Below, one piece after another: positions 1 through 5,031 of a stretch of DNA of 5,031 nucleotides. Origin of the DNA: Mycobacterium sp. (GTDB taxonomy: Bacteria > Actinomycetota > Actinomycetes > Mycobacteriales > Mycobacteriaceae); contig VERS01000221.1 in the NCBI GenBank assembly GCA_018882545.1, positions 1 through 5,031 of the forward strand. Direction: 5' to 3'. Under the pieces are notes generated by a model that was not told the DNA's origin, ran no database searches, and saw only the letters and a list, made by a program, of their open reading frames with translations. The translations under genes and the position numbers were made by a program. Each line of letters opens with the position of its first letter. Position 1 is the stretch's first letter.

Positions 1-325
1 GGCCTATATCGCGATGAACTCGCGTTCGTTGGGCGCCACCAAGGTGTTCGCCTGGCCGGACGCCGAGGTGGCGGTCATGGGCGCCAAGGCCGCTGTGGGG
101 ATTCTGCACAAGAAGAAACTCGCCGCCGCACCGGAGCACGAGCGCGAAGCTCTGCACGAGGAACTGGCCGCCGAGCACGAGCGAATCGCCGGCGGGGTGG
201 ACAGCGCGATCGAGATCGAGGTTGTCGACGAGAAGATCGACCCCGCGCACACCCGCAGCAAGCTGACCCAGGCGCTGGCCGAGGCCCCGCAACGGCGCGG
301 CCGGCACAAGAACATCCCGCTGTAG
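1..325 (+). CDS. accD6: Acyl-CoA carboxylase carboxyltransferase (beta) subunit, C-terminal end, AccD6 type; 5' partial
   Basis: This is the C-terminal ~107 residues of a biotin-dependent acyl-CoA carboxylase beta subunit; the reading frame is open from the left edge (first full codon at base 2) to TAG at 323-325. The visible stretch AYIAMNSRSLGATKVFAWPD followed by AEVAVMGAKAAVGIL is the typical end of the carboxyltransferase domain. A charged helical segment and the tail RGRHKNIPL follow. The family transfers CO2 from biotin to acetyl- or propionyl-CoA in the cytoplasm. In mycobacteria, AccD6 pairs with the biotinylated AccA3 to supply malonyl-CoA and is the last gene of the fabD-acpM-kasA-kasB-accD6 FAS-II operon. 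The specific AccD6 assignment rests on the tail and on the downstream glpD/TetR/flavoprotein/kinase order. Another AccD paralogue is the alternative. The catalytic crotonase-fold core lies outside the window. Transcription probably ends at the hairpin at 388-443. Confidence 0.85.
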   Translation, partial: AYIAMNSRSLGATKVFAWPDAEVAVMGAKAAVGILHKKKLAAAPEHEREALHEELAAEHERIAGGVDSAIEIEVVDEKIDPAHTRSKLTQALAEAPQRRGRHKNIPL

Positions 326-334
326 CCTCGCCGA

Positions 335-389
335 GCACCGCGGCCGCACCGCGCCCACTCCGCGCCCACTCCGCGCCCACTCCGCGCGA
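335..389. repeat. Degenerate 11-bp tandem repeat array, about five units
   Basis: Five consecutive 11-bp units can be aligned: 335-345 GCACCGCGGCC, 346-356 GCACCGCGCCC, 357-367 ACTCCGCGCCC, 368-378 ACTCCGCGCCC, 379-389 ACTCCGCGCGA. In another phase, three perfect copies of CGCGCCCACTC lie at 350-382. The array is in the spacer between accD6 and glpD, outside both genes, and its last unit touches the left arm of the terminator stem. Eleven bases is not a multiple of three, so copy-number change would be tolerated only in non-coding DNA. It could be a minisatellite produced by replication slippage. I see no evidence for a protein-binding role. Confidence 0.8.
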
Positions 390-443
390 GCAGACGGAAA
401 AGACTCCGACACGCCGAGCGCGCCGGGACTTTTCCGTCTGCTC
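388..443. terminator. Two-way intrinsic terminator-like hairpin between convergent accD6 and glpD
   Basis: A perfect 15-bp inverted repeat is present: GAGCAGACGGAAAAG at 388-402 and its exact reverse complement at 429-443, with a 26-base loop. On the + strand RNA the stem can extend past an A-A mismatch by C-G, U-G, C-G pairs (404-406 with 425-427). It has no U-tract after the stem; the U-run lies inside the 3' arm (CUUUUCC). The GAGCAGACGnAAAA arm resembles the recurrent palindromic terminator family reported from mycobacterial genomes (TRIT, 'tuberculosis Rho-independent terminator'); I cite this from memory. Because the arms are symmetric, the same stem forms in transcripts from either side, fitting a shared terminator for two converging genes. 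The glpD stop codon (444-442 on the minus strand) sits at the foot of the stem. Confidence 0.75.
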
Positions 444-2001
444 AGCGGGATAGGGCGAGCATCTCCTCGGCCGCCGCGACGGCACGTTGCCGGTCGGCGG
501 CCACCAGACCGATACGGGTGCGCCGGTCCACGATGTCCTCGACGTCTAGGGCGCCCTCGTGGGTGACCGCGAACTCGAATTCCGCGCGGGTGACGTCGAT
601 ACCCTCGGCGACCCGTTCGGTGGGCCGCTCGCACCGCGCTGCTGCGATGACGGCGGCCGACTCCGCACCGTAGCGTGCCACCAGTGAGCCCGGCAAGACA
701 CCTGAAAGCCGTTGGGCGGAGCCCGGGTTGGCCGGGGCACCCACCAACGGCAGACTCTTTGTGCGACAGGGCCCGGCGCTCAGGCCCCGACCCGTGATCG
801 CCCGGTCCAGCACATCCTCGGCCATATGCCGGTACTCGGTGAGCTTACCGCCGACAATGCTGAACAATCCCGAATCCGACTCCAGCACAGCGTGATCGCG
901 CGAAAGGTCCGAGGTCCGGCCCTCACCCGCGTCGATCAACGGCCGCAGACCGGCGTACGCGCCGGTCACGTCGGCTGTCGTCAACTCAGTCTGCAGTGCG
1001 GTATTCACCGTGTCGAGCAGGAACGTCACCTCATGCGCAGTCGGTTCCGGGACATCGGGGATCGGGCCGGGCGACTCCTCGTCGGTCAGCCCCAGGTAGA
1101 CCCGGCCCAGCTGTTCGGGCATCGCGAACACGAACCGGTTGGTTTCACCGGGAATCGGAATTGTCAGTGCCGCAGTCGGGTTGCCGAAGGACGCGGCATC
1201 GAATACCAGGTGGGTGCCCCGGCTGGGCCGGAGTCTGATGGACGAATCCACTTCGGCCGCCCACACGCCGGTGGCGTTGATGACCGCCCGTGCCGAGACA
1301 TCCAACGTCTCCCCCGTCAGCGTGTCGGTGAGTCGCACCGAGGAACCGGTGGCCTGCGAGGCCGCCACCCGGGTGACGACGGTGGCGCCGTGTTGGGCCG
1401 CGGTCCGGGCCACCGCGACCACGAGTCGGGCGTCGTCGATCAGTTGACCGTCATAGGCCAGCAGAGCTCCGTCGAGGCCGTCGCGACGCACCGTCGGGGC
1501 CATCGCGATCGCTTCCTGCGCGCCGATCCGGCGCGGCCGCGGTAACACCGAGGGCGCGGTGCCGGCCAGCGCCCGCAAAAGGTCGCCGGCGGCAAAACCC
1601 ACTCTGACCAGGGCCCGCTGCCCGCGGCTCATCGACGGCAGCAGCGGGACCAGTTGCGGCATCGCTTTGACCAGATGCGGCGCGTTGCGGGACATCAGGA
1701 TTCCCCGCTCGGCGGCGCTGCGACGGGCGATCCCGACGTTGCCGCTGGCCAGGTAGCGCAGGCCACCGTGCGCCAGCTTCGAACTCCACCGGCTGGTGCC
1801 GAATGCCAGGTCGTGCTTCTCGGCCAGCACCACGGACAATCCGCGGCTGGCCGCATCCAATGCGATACCGGCTCCGGTGATTCCACCCCCGACGACGACG
1901 ATGTCGACCGCACCGCGGTCGGCGAGGTCGACCAACTCGGCGGTCCGCCGGGCGGCGTTGAGGACGGTGCTGCGGGTGGTTTTCGCGGGTAGATCGGTCA
2001 T
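442..2001 (-). CDS. glpD: FAD-dependent (aerobic) glycerol-3-phosphate dehydrogenase
   Basis: GlpD oxidises sn-glycerol-3-phosphate to DHAP with FAD and passes electrons to membrane quinones, linking glycerol and phospholipid breakdown to glycolysis and respiration. From the ATG at 2001 the protein has 519 residues, normal for the family. Features seen: the Rossmann FAD motif VVVGGGITGAG (residues 35-45), the family signature GTSRWSSKLAHGGLRYL (68-84, with Arg and Tyr matching E. coli Arg54/Tyr55), His264 in RGTH, GLRPL (Arg353), and the second signature GGKLTEYR (384-391, with Lys386). A C-terminal alpha-helical cap domain follows from about 410. The key residues appear intact, so it should be active. 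By gene order it matches mycobacterial glpD1. The ATG at 2001 was chosen because it overlaps the tetR stop as ATGA. A GTG at 2007 would add two residues and is possible. No good Shine-Dalgarno is visible, which fits translational coupling. There is no signal peptide; a peripheral membrane location is expected from the family. Confidence 0.95.
   Translation of the reverse strand: MTDLPAKTTRSTVLNAARRTAELVDLADRGAVDIVVVGGGITGAGIALDAASRGLSVVLAEKHDLAFGTSRWSSKLAHGGLRYLASGNVGIARRSAAERGILMSRNAPHLVKAMPQLVPLLPSMSRGQRALVRVGFAAGDLLRALAGTAPSVLPRPRRIGAQEAIAMAPTVRRDGLDGALLAYDGQLIDDARLVVAVARTAAQHGATVVTRVAASQATGSSVRLTDTLTGETLDVSARAVINATGVWAAEVDSSIRLRPSRGTHLVFDAASFGNPTAALTIPIPGETNRFVFAMPEQLGRVYLGLTDEESPGPIPDVPEPTAHEVTFLLDTVNTALQTELTTADVTGAYAGLRPLIDAGEGRTSDLSRDHAVLESDSGLFSIVGGKLTEYRHMAEDVLDRAITGRGLSAGPCRTKSLPLVGAPANPGSAQRLSGVLPGSLVARYGAESAAVIAAARCERPTERVAEGIDVTRAEFEFAVTHEGALDVEDIVDRRTRIGLVAADRQRAVAAAEEMLALSR
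1998..2001 (-). other. ATGA stop/start overlap coupling tetR to glpD
   Basis: On the minus strand the tetR TGA (2000-1998) and the glpD ATG (2001-1999) share the four bases ATGA. The upstream sequence lacks a clear AGGAGG-like site, so terminating ribosomes probably restart here. This places the two genes in one transcript with linked translation and is the reason for preferring the ATG over the GTG six bases upstream. Confidence 0.8.
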
Positions 2002-2594
2002 GGGCACAGGTATCCGTTCAGGGCGTGGGTGAGTTCGGCGTCGAGCGCTTCGGGATCGAGGATCGGCTCGACCATCTGGGCGGACTGGATGGTCGACTGG
2101 GCGATGAGCAGGACCATCGCTGCCAGCTGTCGCGAATCCCCCGGTCGAATGGTCCTGCCCTGCTGGCCTTTCCGCAACTCGGCGGCAACCAGGTCGATGA
2201 GGATCTGCTGGCTGGTTCCCAGCCGGCCAGCGATGTAGACCATCGCCAACTCAGGCGCTGTTCGCAGCACCGCCAGAAGAAAGCCGTCGCGGCGCAGCCT
2301 GGCAGCCACCGCGACGATCCGGCGCACCAAAGGTTCCCGGCCCGACCCGCAGGACGGCACCTGAAGCCACGCATCGGTGATCCGATCGGTCAGCAATGCC
2401 GCCAAGATGGTGCGGGTGTCCGGCCAGCGCCGGTAGACCGTGGGCCGGCTGACCCCGGCACGCCGGGCGATCTCGGCAAGGGTGACCCGTTGCACGCCGA
2501 AGTCCCGCACACAACTGGCGGCGGCCGCGAGTATCCGGTCCCCCACATCGTGCGCAAGGGGGACCTCGATTGGAGCGGCGTTATTGATTGACAT
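1998..2594 (-). CDS. TetR/AcrR-family transcriptional regulator
   Basis: This is a 198-residue protein, the usual TetR length. Residues ~18-66 form the N-terminal DNA-binding domain. The helix-turn-helix VTLAEIARRAGVSRPTVYRR (37-56) followed by WPDTRTIL is the classic TetR signature. The rest (~75-198) is alpha-helical, as in the ligand-binding and dimerisation half, and gives no clue to the ligand. The start is the ATG at 2594. An upstream in-frame ATG at 2699 would add 35 Pro/Arg-rich residues and lie over the divergent gene, so it is rejected. No Shine-Dalgarno precedes the ATG, and a -10-like TATTAC (2605-2600) lies six bases before it, suggesting a leaderless or nearly leaderless mRNA. 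The gene is co-directional and overlapping with glpD and divergent from the flavoprotein operon across 20 bp. It is therefore the likely regulator of both, including itself. By position it corresponds to Rv2250c. Whether it represses or activates, and its ligand, cannot be read from sequence. Confidence 0.9.
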   Translation of the reverse strand: MSINNAAPIEVPLAHDVGDRILAAAASCVRDFGVQRVTLAEIARRAGVSRPTVYRRWPDTRTILAALLTDRITDAWLQVPSCGSGREPLVRRIVAVAARLRRDGFLLAVLRTAPELAMVYIAGRLGTSQQILIDLVAAELRKGQQGRTIRPGDSRQLAAMVLLIAQSTIQSAQMVEPILDPEALDAELTHALNGYLCP

Positions 2595-2599
2595 GATCT

Positions 2600-2605
2600 G
2601 TAATA
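2600..2605 (-). promoter_or_regulatory. Candidate -10 element for tetR-glpD (TATTAC)
   Basis: Read on the minus strand, TATTAC at 2605-2600 ends six bases before the ATG at 2594, so transcription could begin at the start codon itself. An overlapping alternative, TACAGT (2610-2605), fits TANNNT better and would give a leader of about four bases. Neither has a convincing -35, which is common in mycobacterial promoters. The absence of a Shine-Dalgarno supports leaderless initiation. Confidence 0.4.
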
Positions 2606-2609
2606 CTGT
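2604..2609 (+). promoter_or_regulatory. Candidate -10 element for the flavoprotein-kinase operon (TACTGT)
   Basis: TACTGT matches the mycobacterial TANNNT -10 pattern and ends six bases before the GTG at 2615, which would make that GTG the first codon of a leaderless mRNA. At the conventional 17-base spacing the -35 position (2581-2586, TTATTG) is poor. No ribosome binding site precedes the GTG, consistent with this reading. Confidence 0.45.
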
Positions 2610-2614
2610 AACCC

Positions 2615-4228
2615 GTGGTCGATACCGATGCGGGAAACCTGTTACCTCCGATGGCCTGGGATGCCTGGGGTGACCCGGCTCTGGCCAAGCCGCTGACATC
2701 CGGCATCCGCACCCTGCTCGAGCAGGCCCTCGGTGTCGGTGGATCAGAAATCAGCGCCCCGGGTATCGACGAGGTGCAACTGTCGCCGTCAATGCTGGCC
2801 CAACCCCACCTCGACGGTCTCGCTGCCATTGTCGGCGCGCAGTTCGTGCGCACTGCGGACCACGATCGAATCATGCGCGCCGGCGGTAAGTCCACACCGG
2901 ATCTTCTGCGCCGCAAGCAGACCCACCAGGACGCACCCGACGCGGTTGTCCTTCCCGGCAGCGAGGACGAGATCTCCGCGGTGCTCGGATACTGTTCGCG
3001 GAACCGGATTGCAGTCGTTCCCTTCGGCGGGGGCACCAGCGTGGTTGGTGGTCTGGACCCCATCCGCGGTGAGTTCGACTGCGTCGTCACCCTCGATCTG
3101 CGCCGCCTCCAAGCGCTGCACTGGCTAGACGAGGTCTCCGGGGAGGCCGAACTCGGCGCCGGACTGGCCGGGCCCCAGGCCGAGGAACTCCTCAATGAGC
3201 GAGGCTTCTCGCTGGGCCATTTTCCGCAGAGTTTCCGCTTCGCCAGTATCGGCGGCTTCGCCGCAACCCGGTCCTCGGGTCAGAATTCGGCCGGCTACGG
3301 CCGGTTCAACGACATGGTTCGGGGCCTGCACGTCATCACCCCCGCTGGTGCGCTGAACCTTGGCAGGGCCCCCGCCTCGGCCGCCGGACCGGATCTGCGC
3401 GAACTGTTCTGCGGTTCGGAAGGTGCCTTCGGGATCATCACCCGGGTGCGGGTTCGGATTCATCCGGTGCCCGAGTCCGTGCGCTACGAAGCATGGTCCT
3501 TCCCCGACTTCAGCACGGGGGCCGACGCTCTGCGCGCCGTCGTACAGACCGGCACCGGGCCGACCGTGCTGCGATTGTCCGACGAGGTCGAGACCGGCAT
3601 CAACCTGGCTACCACGCACAGCATCGGCGAGCAAAGCCACACCGGAGGCTGCCTGGCGATCACCGTTTTCGAGGGCAGCCCGGCCCACACCGAAAGCCGG
3701 CATGCCGAAACCCGTGCTCTATTGGCAGCGCACGGCGGCACCTCGCTGGGTGAGCAGGCCGCCGAGGCCTGGGAGCACGGCCGATTCGACGCCCCCTACC
3801 TGCGTGACGCGCTGCTCAAGGCGGGCGCGTTGTGCGAGACCCTGGAAACCGCGACGACGTGGTCGAATCTTCCAAATCTCAAGGCCGCCGTCACCGAAGC
3901 GTTGACCACGGCACTGAGCGCCAGCGGCACCAGCGCTCTGGTGATGTGTCACATCTCGCACGTCTACCCCACGGGCGCATCGCTGTACTTCACCGTCGTC
4001 GCCGGACAGCGCGGCGACGCCGCCGCACAATGGCGTTCTGCGAAGGTGGCAGCCAGTGACGCCATCGTCGCCAACGGCGGCACCATAACCCACCACCACG
4101 CCGTCGGCGCCGATCATCGGCAGTGGATGCCGGCCGAGATCGGCGAACTGGGCGTGCAAATCTTGCGGGCAGTCAAGCAGACCGTCGATCCGGCCGGAAT
4201 CCTCAACCCGGGCAAGCTGATTCCGTGA
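2615..4228 (+). CDS. FAD-binding oxidase of the alkyldihydroxyacetonephosphate synthase (ADPS) type
   Basis: This 537-residue cytosolic flavoprotein of the VAO/PCMH fold is related to alkyl-DHAP synthase, which swaps the acyl group of acyl-DHAP for a fatty alcohol in ether-lipid synthesis. The N-terminal AWDAWGDP (14-21) is the ADPS-type entry. The FAD-binding domain spans roughly 105-285, with PFGGGTSVVGG (136-146) and SIGGFAATRSSGQNSAGYGR (211-230) as the FAD-contacting loops. The C-terminal oxidase domain carries LRLSD (Arg320), YLRD (Arg397), SHVYPTG (Tyr451) and the triple histidine ITHHHAVG (493-495). These correspond to residues important in mammalian ADPS (Arg419, Arg515, Tyr578, His615-617) by my reading. 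The metal-site motifs of D-lactate/glycolate dehydrogenases (GDGNLH, GEHGxG) are absent. The start GTG at 2615 is preferred because a -10 lies at leaderless distance. ATG 2651 would drop 12 residues and still keep AWDAWGDP. By order it matches Rv2250A/Rv2251. The physiological substrate is unknown. It is coupled to the downstream kinase. Confidence 0.88.
   Translation: MVDTDAGNLLPPMAWDAWGDPALAKPLTSGIRTLLEQALGVGGSEISAPGIDEVQLSPSMLAQPHLDGLAAIVGAQFVRTADHDRIMRAGGKSTPDLLRRKQTHQDAPDAVVLPGSEDEISAVLGYCSRNRIAVVPFGGGTSVVGGLDPIRGEFDCVVTLDLRRLQALHWLDEVSGEAELGAGLAGPQAEELLNERGFSLGHFPQSFRFASIGGFAATRSSGQNSAGYGRFNDMVRGLHVITPAGALNLGRAPASAAGPDLRELFCGSEGAFGIITRVRVRIHPVPESVRYEAWSFPDFSTGADALRAVVQTGTGPTVLRLSDEVETGINLATTHSIGEQSHTGGCLAITVFEGSPAHTESRHAETRALLAAHGGTSLGEQAAEAWEHGRFDAPYLRDALLKAGALCETLETATTWSNLPNLKAAVTEALTTALSASGTSALVMCHISHVYPTGASLYFTVVAGQRGDAAAQWRSAKVAASDAIVANGGTITHHHAVGADHRQWMPAEIGELGVQILRAVKQTVDPAGILNPGKLIP
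4225..4228 (+). other. GTGA stop/start overlap coupling the flavoprotein to the lipid kinase
   Basis: The kinase GTG (4225-4227) overlaps the flavoprotein TGA (4226-4228) by sharing GTGA. No strong Shine-Dalgarno is seen upstream (the nearest purine-rich stretch is GGGCAAG, 4210-4216). Translation of the kinase therefore probably depends on ribosomes finishing the flavoprotein. This is the strongest sequence evidence that the two proteins work in one pathway. Confidence 0.8.
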
Positions 4229-5031
4229 CCGCGATTTCGCGCGTCACCATCCTGACCAACCCGATGGCCGGCCACGGCAATGCCCCGCACGCCGCGGAAA
4301 AGGCGGTGGCCCGGTTTCAGGAACTCGGCATCGACGTCCTGGAGGTGGTCGGACGCGACGTCGCGCATGCCCGCGAACTCCTGGGCGAAGCCCTACGCGA
4401 CGGCACTGATGCACTGGTCGTCGTCGGTGGCGACGGTGTCATCCGGCTCGCGCTGCAGGCCCTGGCCCACAGCGGCATTCCACTGGGGATCGTGCCGGCC
4501 GGAACCGGCAACGACCATGCCCGCGAATACCGGATCCCGACCGCCGACCCGGCCGCCGCTGTCGACATCGTCGCCGCCGGGAACACCGCTACCGTTGACC
4601 TCGGGCTGATTCGCGGATCCGACGGCAGCAGTACCTATTTCGGCACCATCGCAGCGACGGGTTTCGACTCGCTGGTCAGCGACCGGGTCAACCGCATGGG
4701 CTGGCCGCACGGTCGGATGCGCTACAACCTGGCCATCGTGGCGGAGCTGTCCAAGCTGCGGCCGCTGCCGTTCCGGCTGGTCTTCGACGGCCAGCGTGAA
4801 GTGCTCACCGACCTCACCCTGGCCGCGTTCGGCAACACGCGCAGCTACGGCGGCGGGATGCTGATCTGCCCCGGCGCTGATCACGCCGACGGCCTGCTCG
4901 ACGTGACCATGGTGCGCGCAAAGTCGCGTACCAAGCTGATCCGTCTTTTCCCGACGGTGTTCAAGGGCAGCCATGTTCGGCTCGACGAGGTGAGCGCGGA
5001 ACGCGCCCGCGCCGTCACCGTCGAATCGCCC
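4225..5031 (+). CDS. dagK: Diacylglycerol kinase / LCB5-family lipid kinase; 3' partial
   Basis: The frame is open from GTG 4225 to the right edge: 269 codons without a stop, of a family that is usually ~300 residues. The enzyme class phosphorylates diacylglycerol (or a related lipid alcohol) with ATP, giving phosphatidic acid at the cytoplasmic membrane face. Motifs in order: TNPMAGHGNA (11-20, the NPxSGxG nucleotide loop with Ala replacing Ser), VVVGGDG (65-71), PAGTGND (91-97), GFDS (146-149), and YGGGM with PGADHADGLLDV (208-212, 216-227). The final DGE-type motif carrying the catalytic acid should lie just past the edge, so catalytic completeness cannot be judged. GTG 4225 is required because the next ATG (4264) would remove the nucleotide loop. 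Gene order matches M. tuberculosis Rv2252, reported as a diacylglycerol kinase linked to phosphatidylinositol mannoside synthesis (from memory). Sphingosine-kinase-like or other lipid alcohol substrates are alternatives. Confidence 0.9.
   Translation, partial: MTAISRVTILTNPMAGHGNAPHAAEKAVARFQELGIDVLEVVGRDVAHARELLGEALRDGTDALVVVGGDGVIRLALQALAHSGIPLGIVPAGTGNDHAREYRIPTADPAAAVDIVAAGNTATVDLGLIRGSDGSSTYFGTIAATGFDSLVSDRVNRMGWPHGRMRYNLAIVAELSKLRPLPFRLVFDGQREVLTDLTLAAFGNTRSYGGGMLICPGADHADGLLDVTMVRAKSRTKLIRLFPTVFKGSHVRLDEVSAERARAVTVESP

Larger units (their letters stand above)
2595..2614. promoter_or_regulatory. 20-bp divergent promoter/operator gap between tetR and the flavoprotein gene
   Basis: Only 20 bases separate the two divergent start codons. 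They are strikingly AT-rich for this genome and contain two CTGTAA copies (2598-2603 and 2606-2611) separated by TA. The segment 2600-2612 (GTAATACTGTAAC) is also an imperfect palindrome centred on C2606, with 4 of 6 pairs matching. TetR regulators commonly bind such inter-start regions. A protein bound here would cover the -10 elements of both promoters. The operator assignment is inference. Confidence 0.5.

Noticed and set aside
75..485. 136-codon minus-strand frame across the accD6 end and the spacer
   Set aside because: Arg/Pro/Cys-rich composition typical of a GC shadow, and it crosses the 11-bp repeats and the terminator hairpin.
712..1545. 277-codon open frame on the + strand opposite glpD
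   Set aside because: It is a shadow of the well-supported glpD gene: high GC leaves antisense frames open, the translation is rich in Arg/Gly/His without recognisable domains, and glpD motifs are clear on the other strand.
2005..2007. GTG start for glpD two codons upstream
   Set aside because: The ATG forming the ATGA overlap with the tetR stop is a better coupled start; the difference is only two residues.
2588..2593. TTGACA, a perfect -35 consensus, just upstream of the flavoprotein
   Set aside because: It is only 10 bases from TACTGT, and the 16-18 base spacing falls on ACCCGT/CCCGTG, which is no -10. It is part of the tetR first codons, so it is probably coincidental.
2651..2653. ATG as alternative start of the flavoprotein
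   Set aside because: No properly spaced ribosome binding site (GGGAAA is too far), whereas GTG 2615 sits at leaderless distance from a -10. It remains possible because conserved sequence begins only at this Met.
2595..2699. Upstream ATG (2699, minus) extending the TetR protein by 35 residues
   Set aside because: The extension is Pro/Arg-rich, overlaps the divergent gene's coding start, and would make the regulator longer than the family norm.
3125..3703. 192-codon open frame on the minus strand inside the flavoprotein gene
   Set aside because: Antisense shadow with low-complexity Gly/Arg-rich composition and no motif; the + strand frame carries full ADPS signatures.
4264..4266. ATG as start of the lipid kinase
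   Set aside because: It would remove the NP of the nucleotide-binding loop; the GTG overlapping the upstream stop keeps the motif intact.

Overview
The window is very GC-rich and reads as chromosomal DNA of a mycobacterium (Mycobacterium/Mycolicibacterium type). The evidence is the gene content and order. The 3' end of an AccD6-like carboxyltransferase is followed by a convergent glycerol-3-phosphate dehydrogenase, a TetR-family regulator, a divergent FAD protein of the alkyl-DHAP synthase type, and a diacylglycerol-kinase-family gene. From memory, this is the order of the M. tuberculosis accD6 - glpD1 (Rv2249c) - Rv2250c - Rv2250A/Rv2251 - Rv2252 neighbourhood. No mobile element, CRISPR array, tRNA or rRNA is visible, and codon use is uniformly GC-rich. 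The species cannot be named from this sequence alone.

Layout: bases 1-325 (+) are the last ~107 codons of accD6. Bases 326-441 are a short convergent spacer. It holds an array of about five degenerate 11-bp repeats (335-389) running directly into a perfect 15-bp inverted repeat (388-402/429-443), which looks like a two-way terminator; its right arm overlaps the glpD stop codon. Bases 442-2001 (-) are glpD. Bases 1998-2594 (-) are a TetR regulator, which overlaps glpD by ATGA. Bases 2595-2614 are a 20-bp divergent promoter gap with AT-rich -10-like sequences and no Shine-Dalgarno on either side. Bases 2615-4228 (+) are the FAD-dependent alkyl-DHAP-synthase-like protein. Bases 4225-5031 (+) are a lipid kinase gene that overlaps it by GTGA and runs off the window, lacking roughly its last few dozen codons.

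Functionally, the window joins two glycerolipid-themed operons around one regulator. On the left, TetR and GlpD form a unit; GlpD oxidises glycerol-3-phosphate to dihydroxyacetone phosphate (DHAP) and feeds electrons to the respiratory chain. On the right, an enzyme whose family acts on acyl-DHAP is co-expressed with a diacylglycerol-kinase-family enzyme. The TetR protein is well placed to control both arms from the 20-bp gap. The most interesting open question is whether the right arm makes (or breaks down) an ether or other unusual glycerolipid. The residues characteristic of alkyl-DHAP synthases are present, yet the product in mycobacteria is not established as far as I know.
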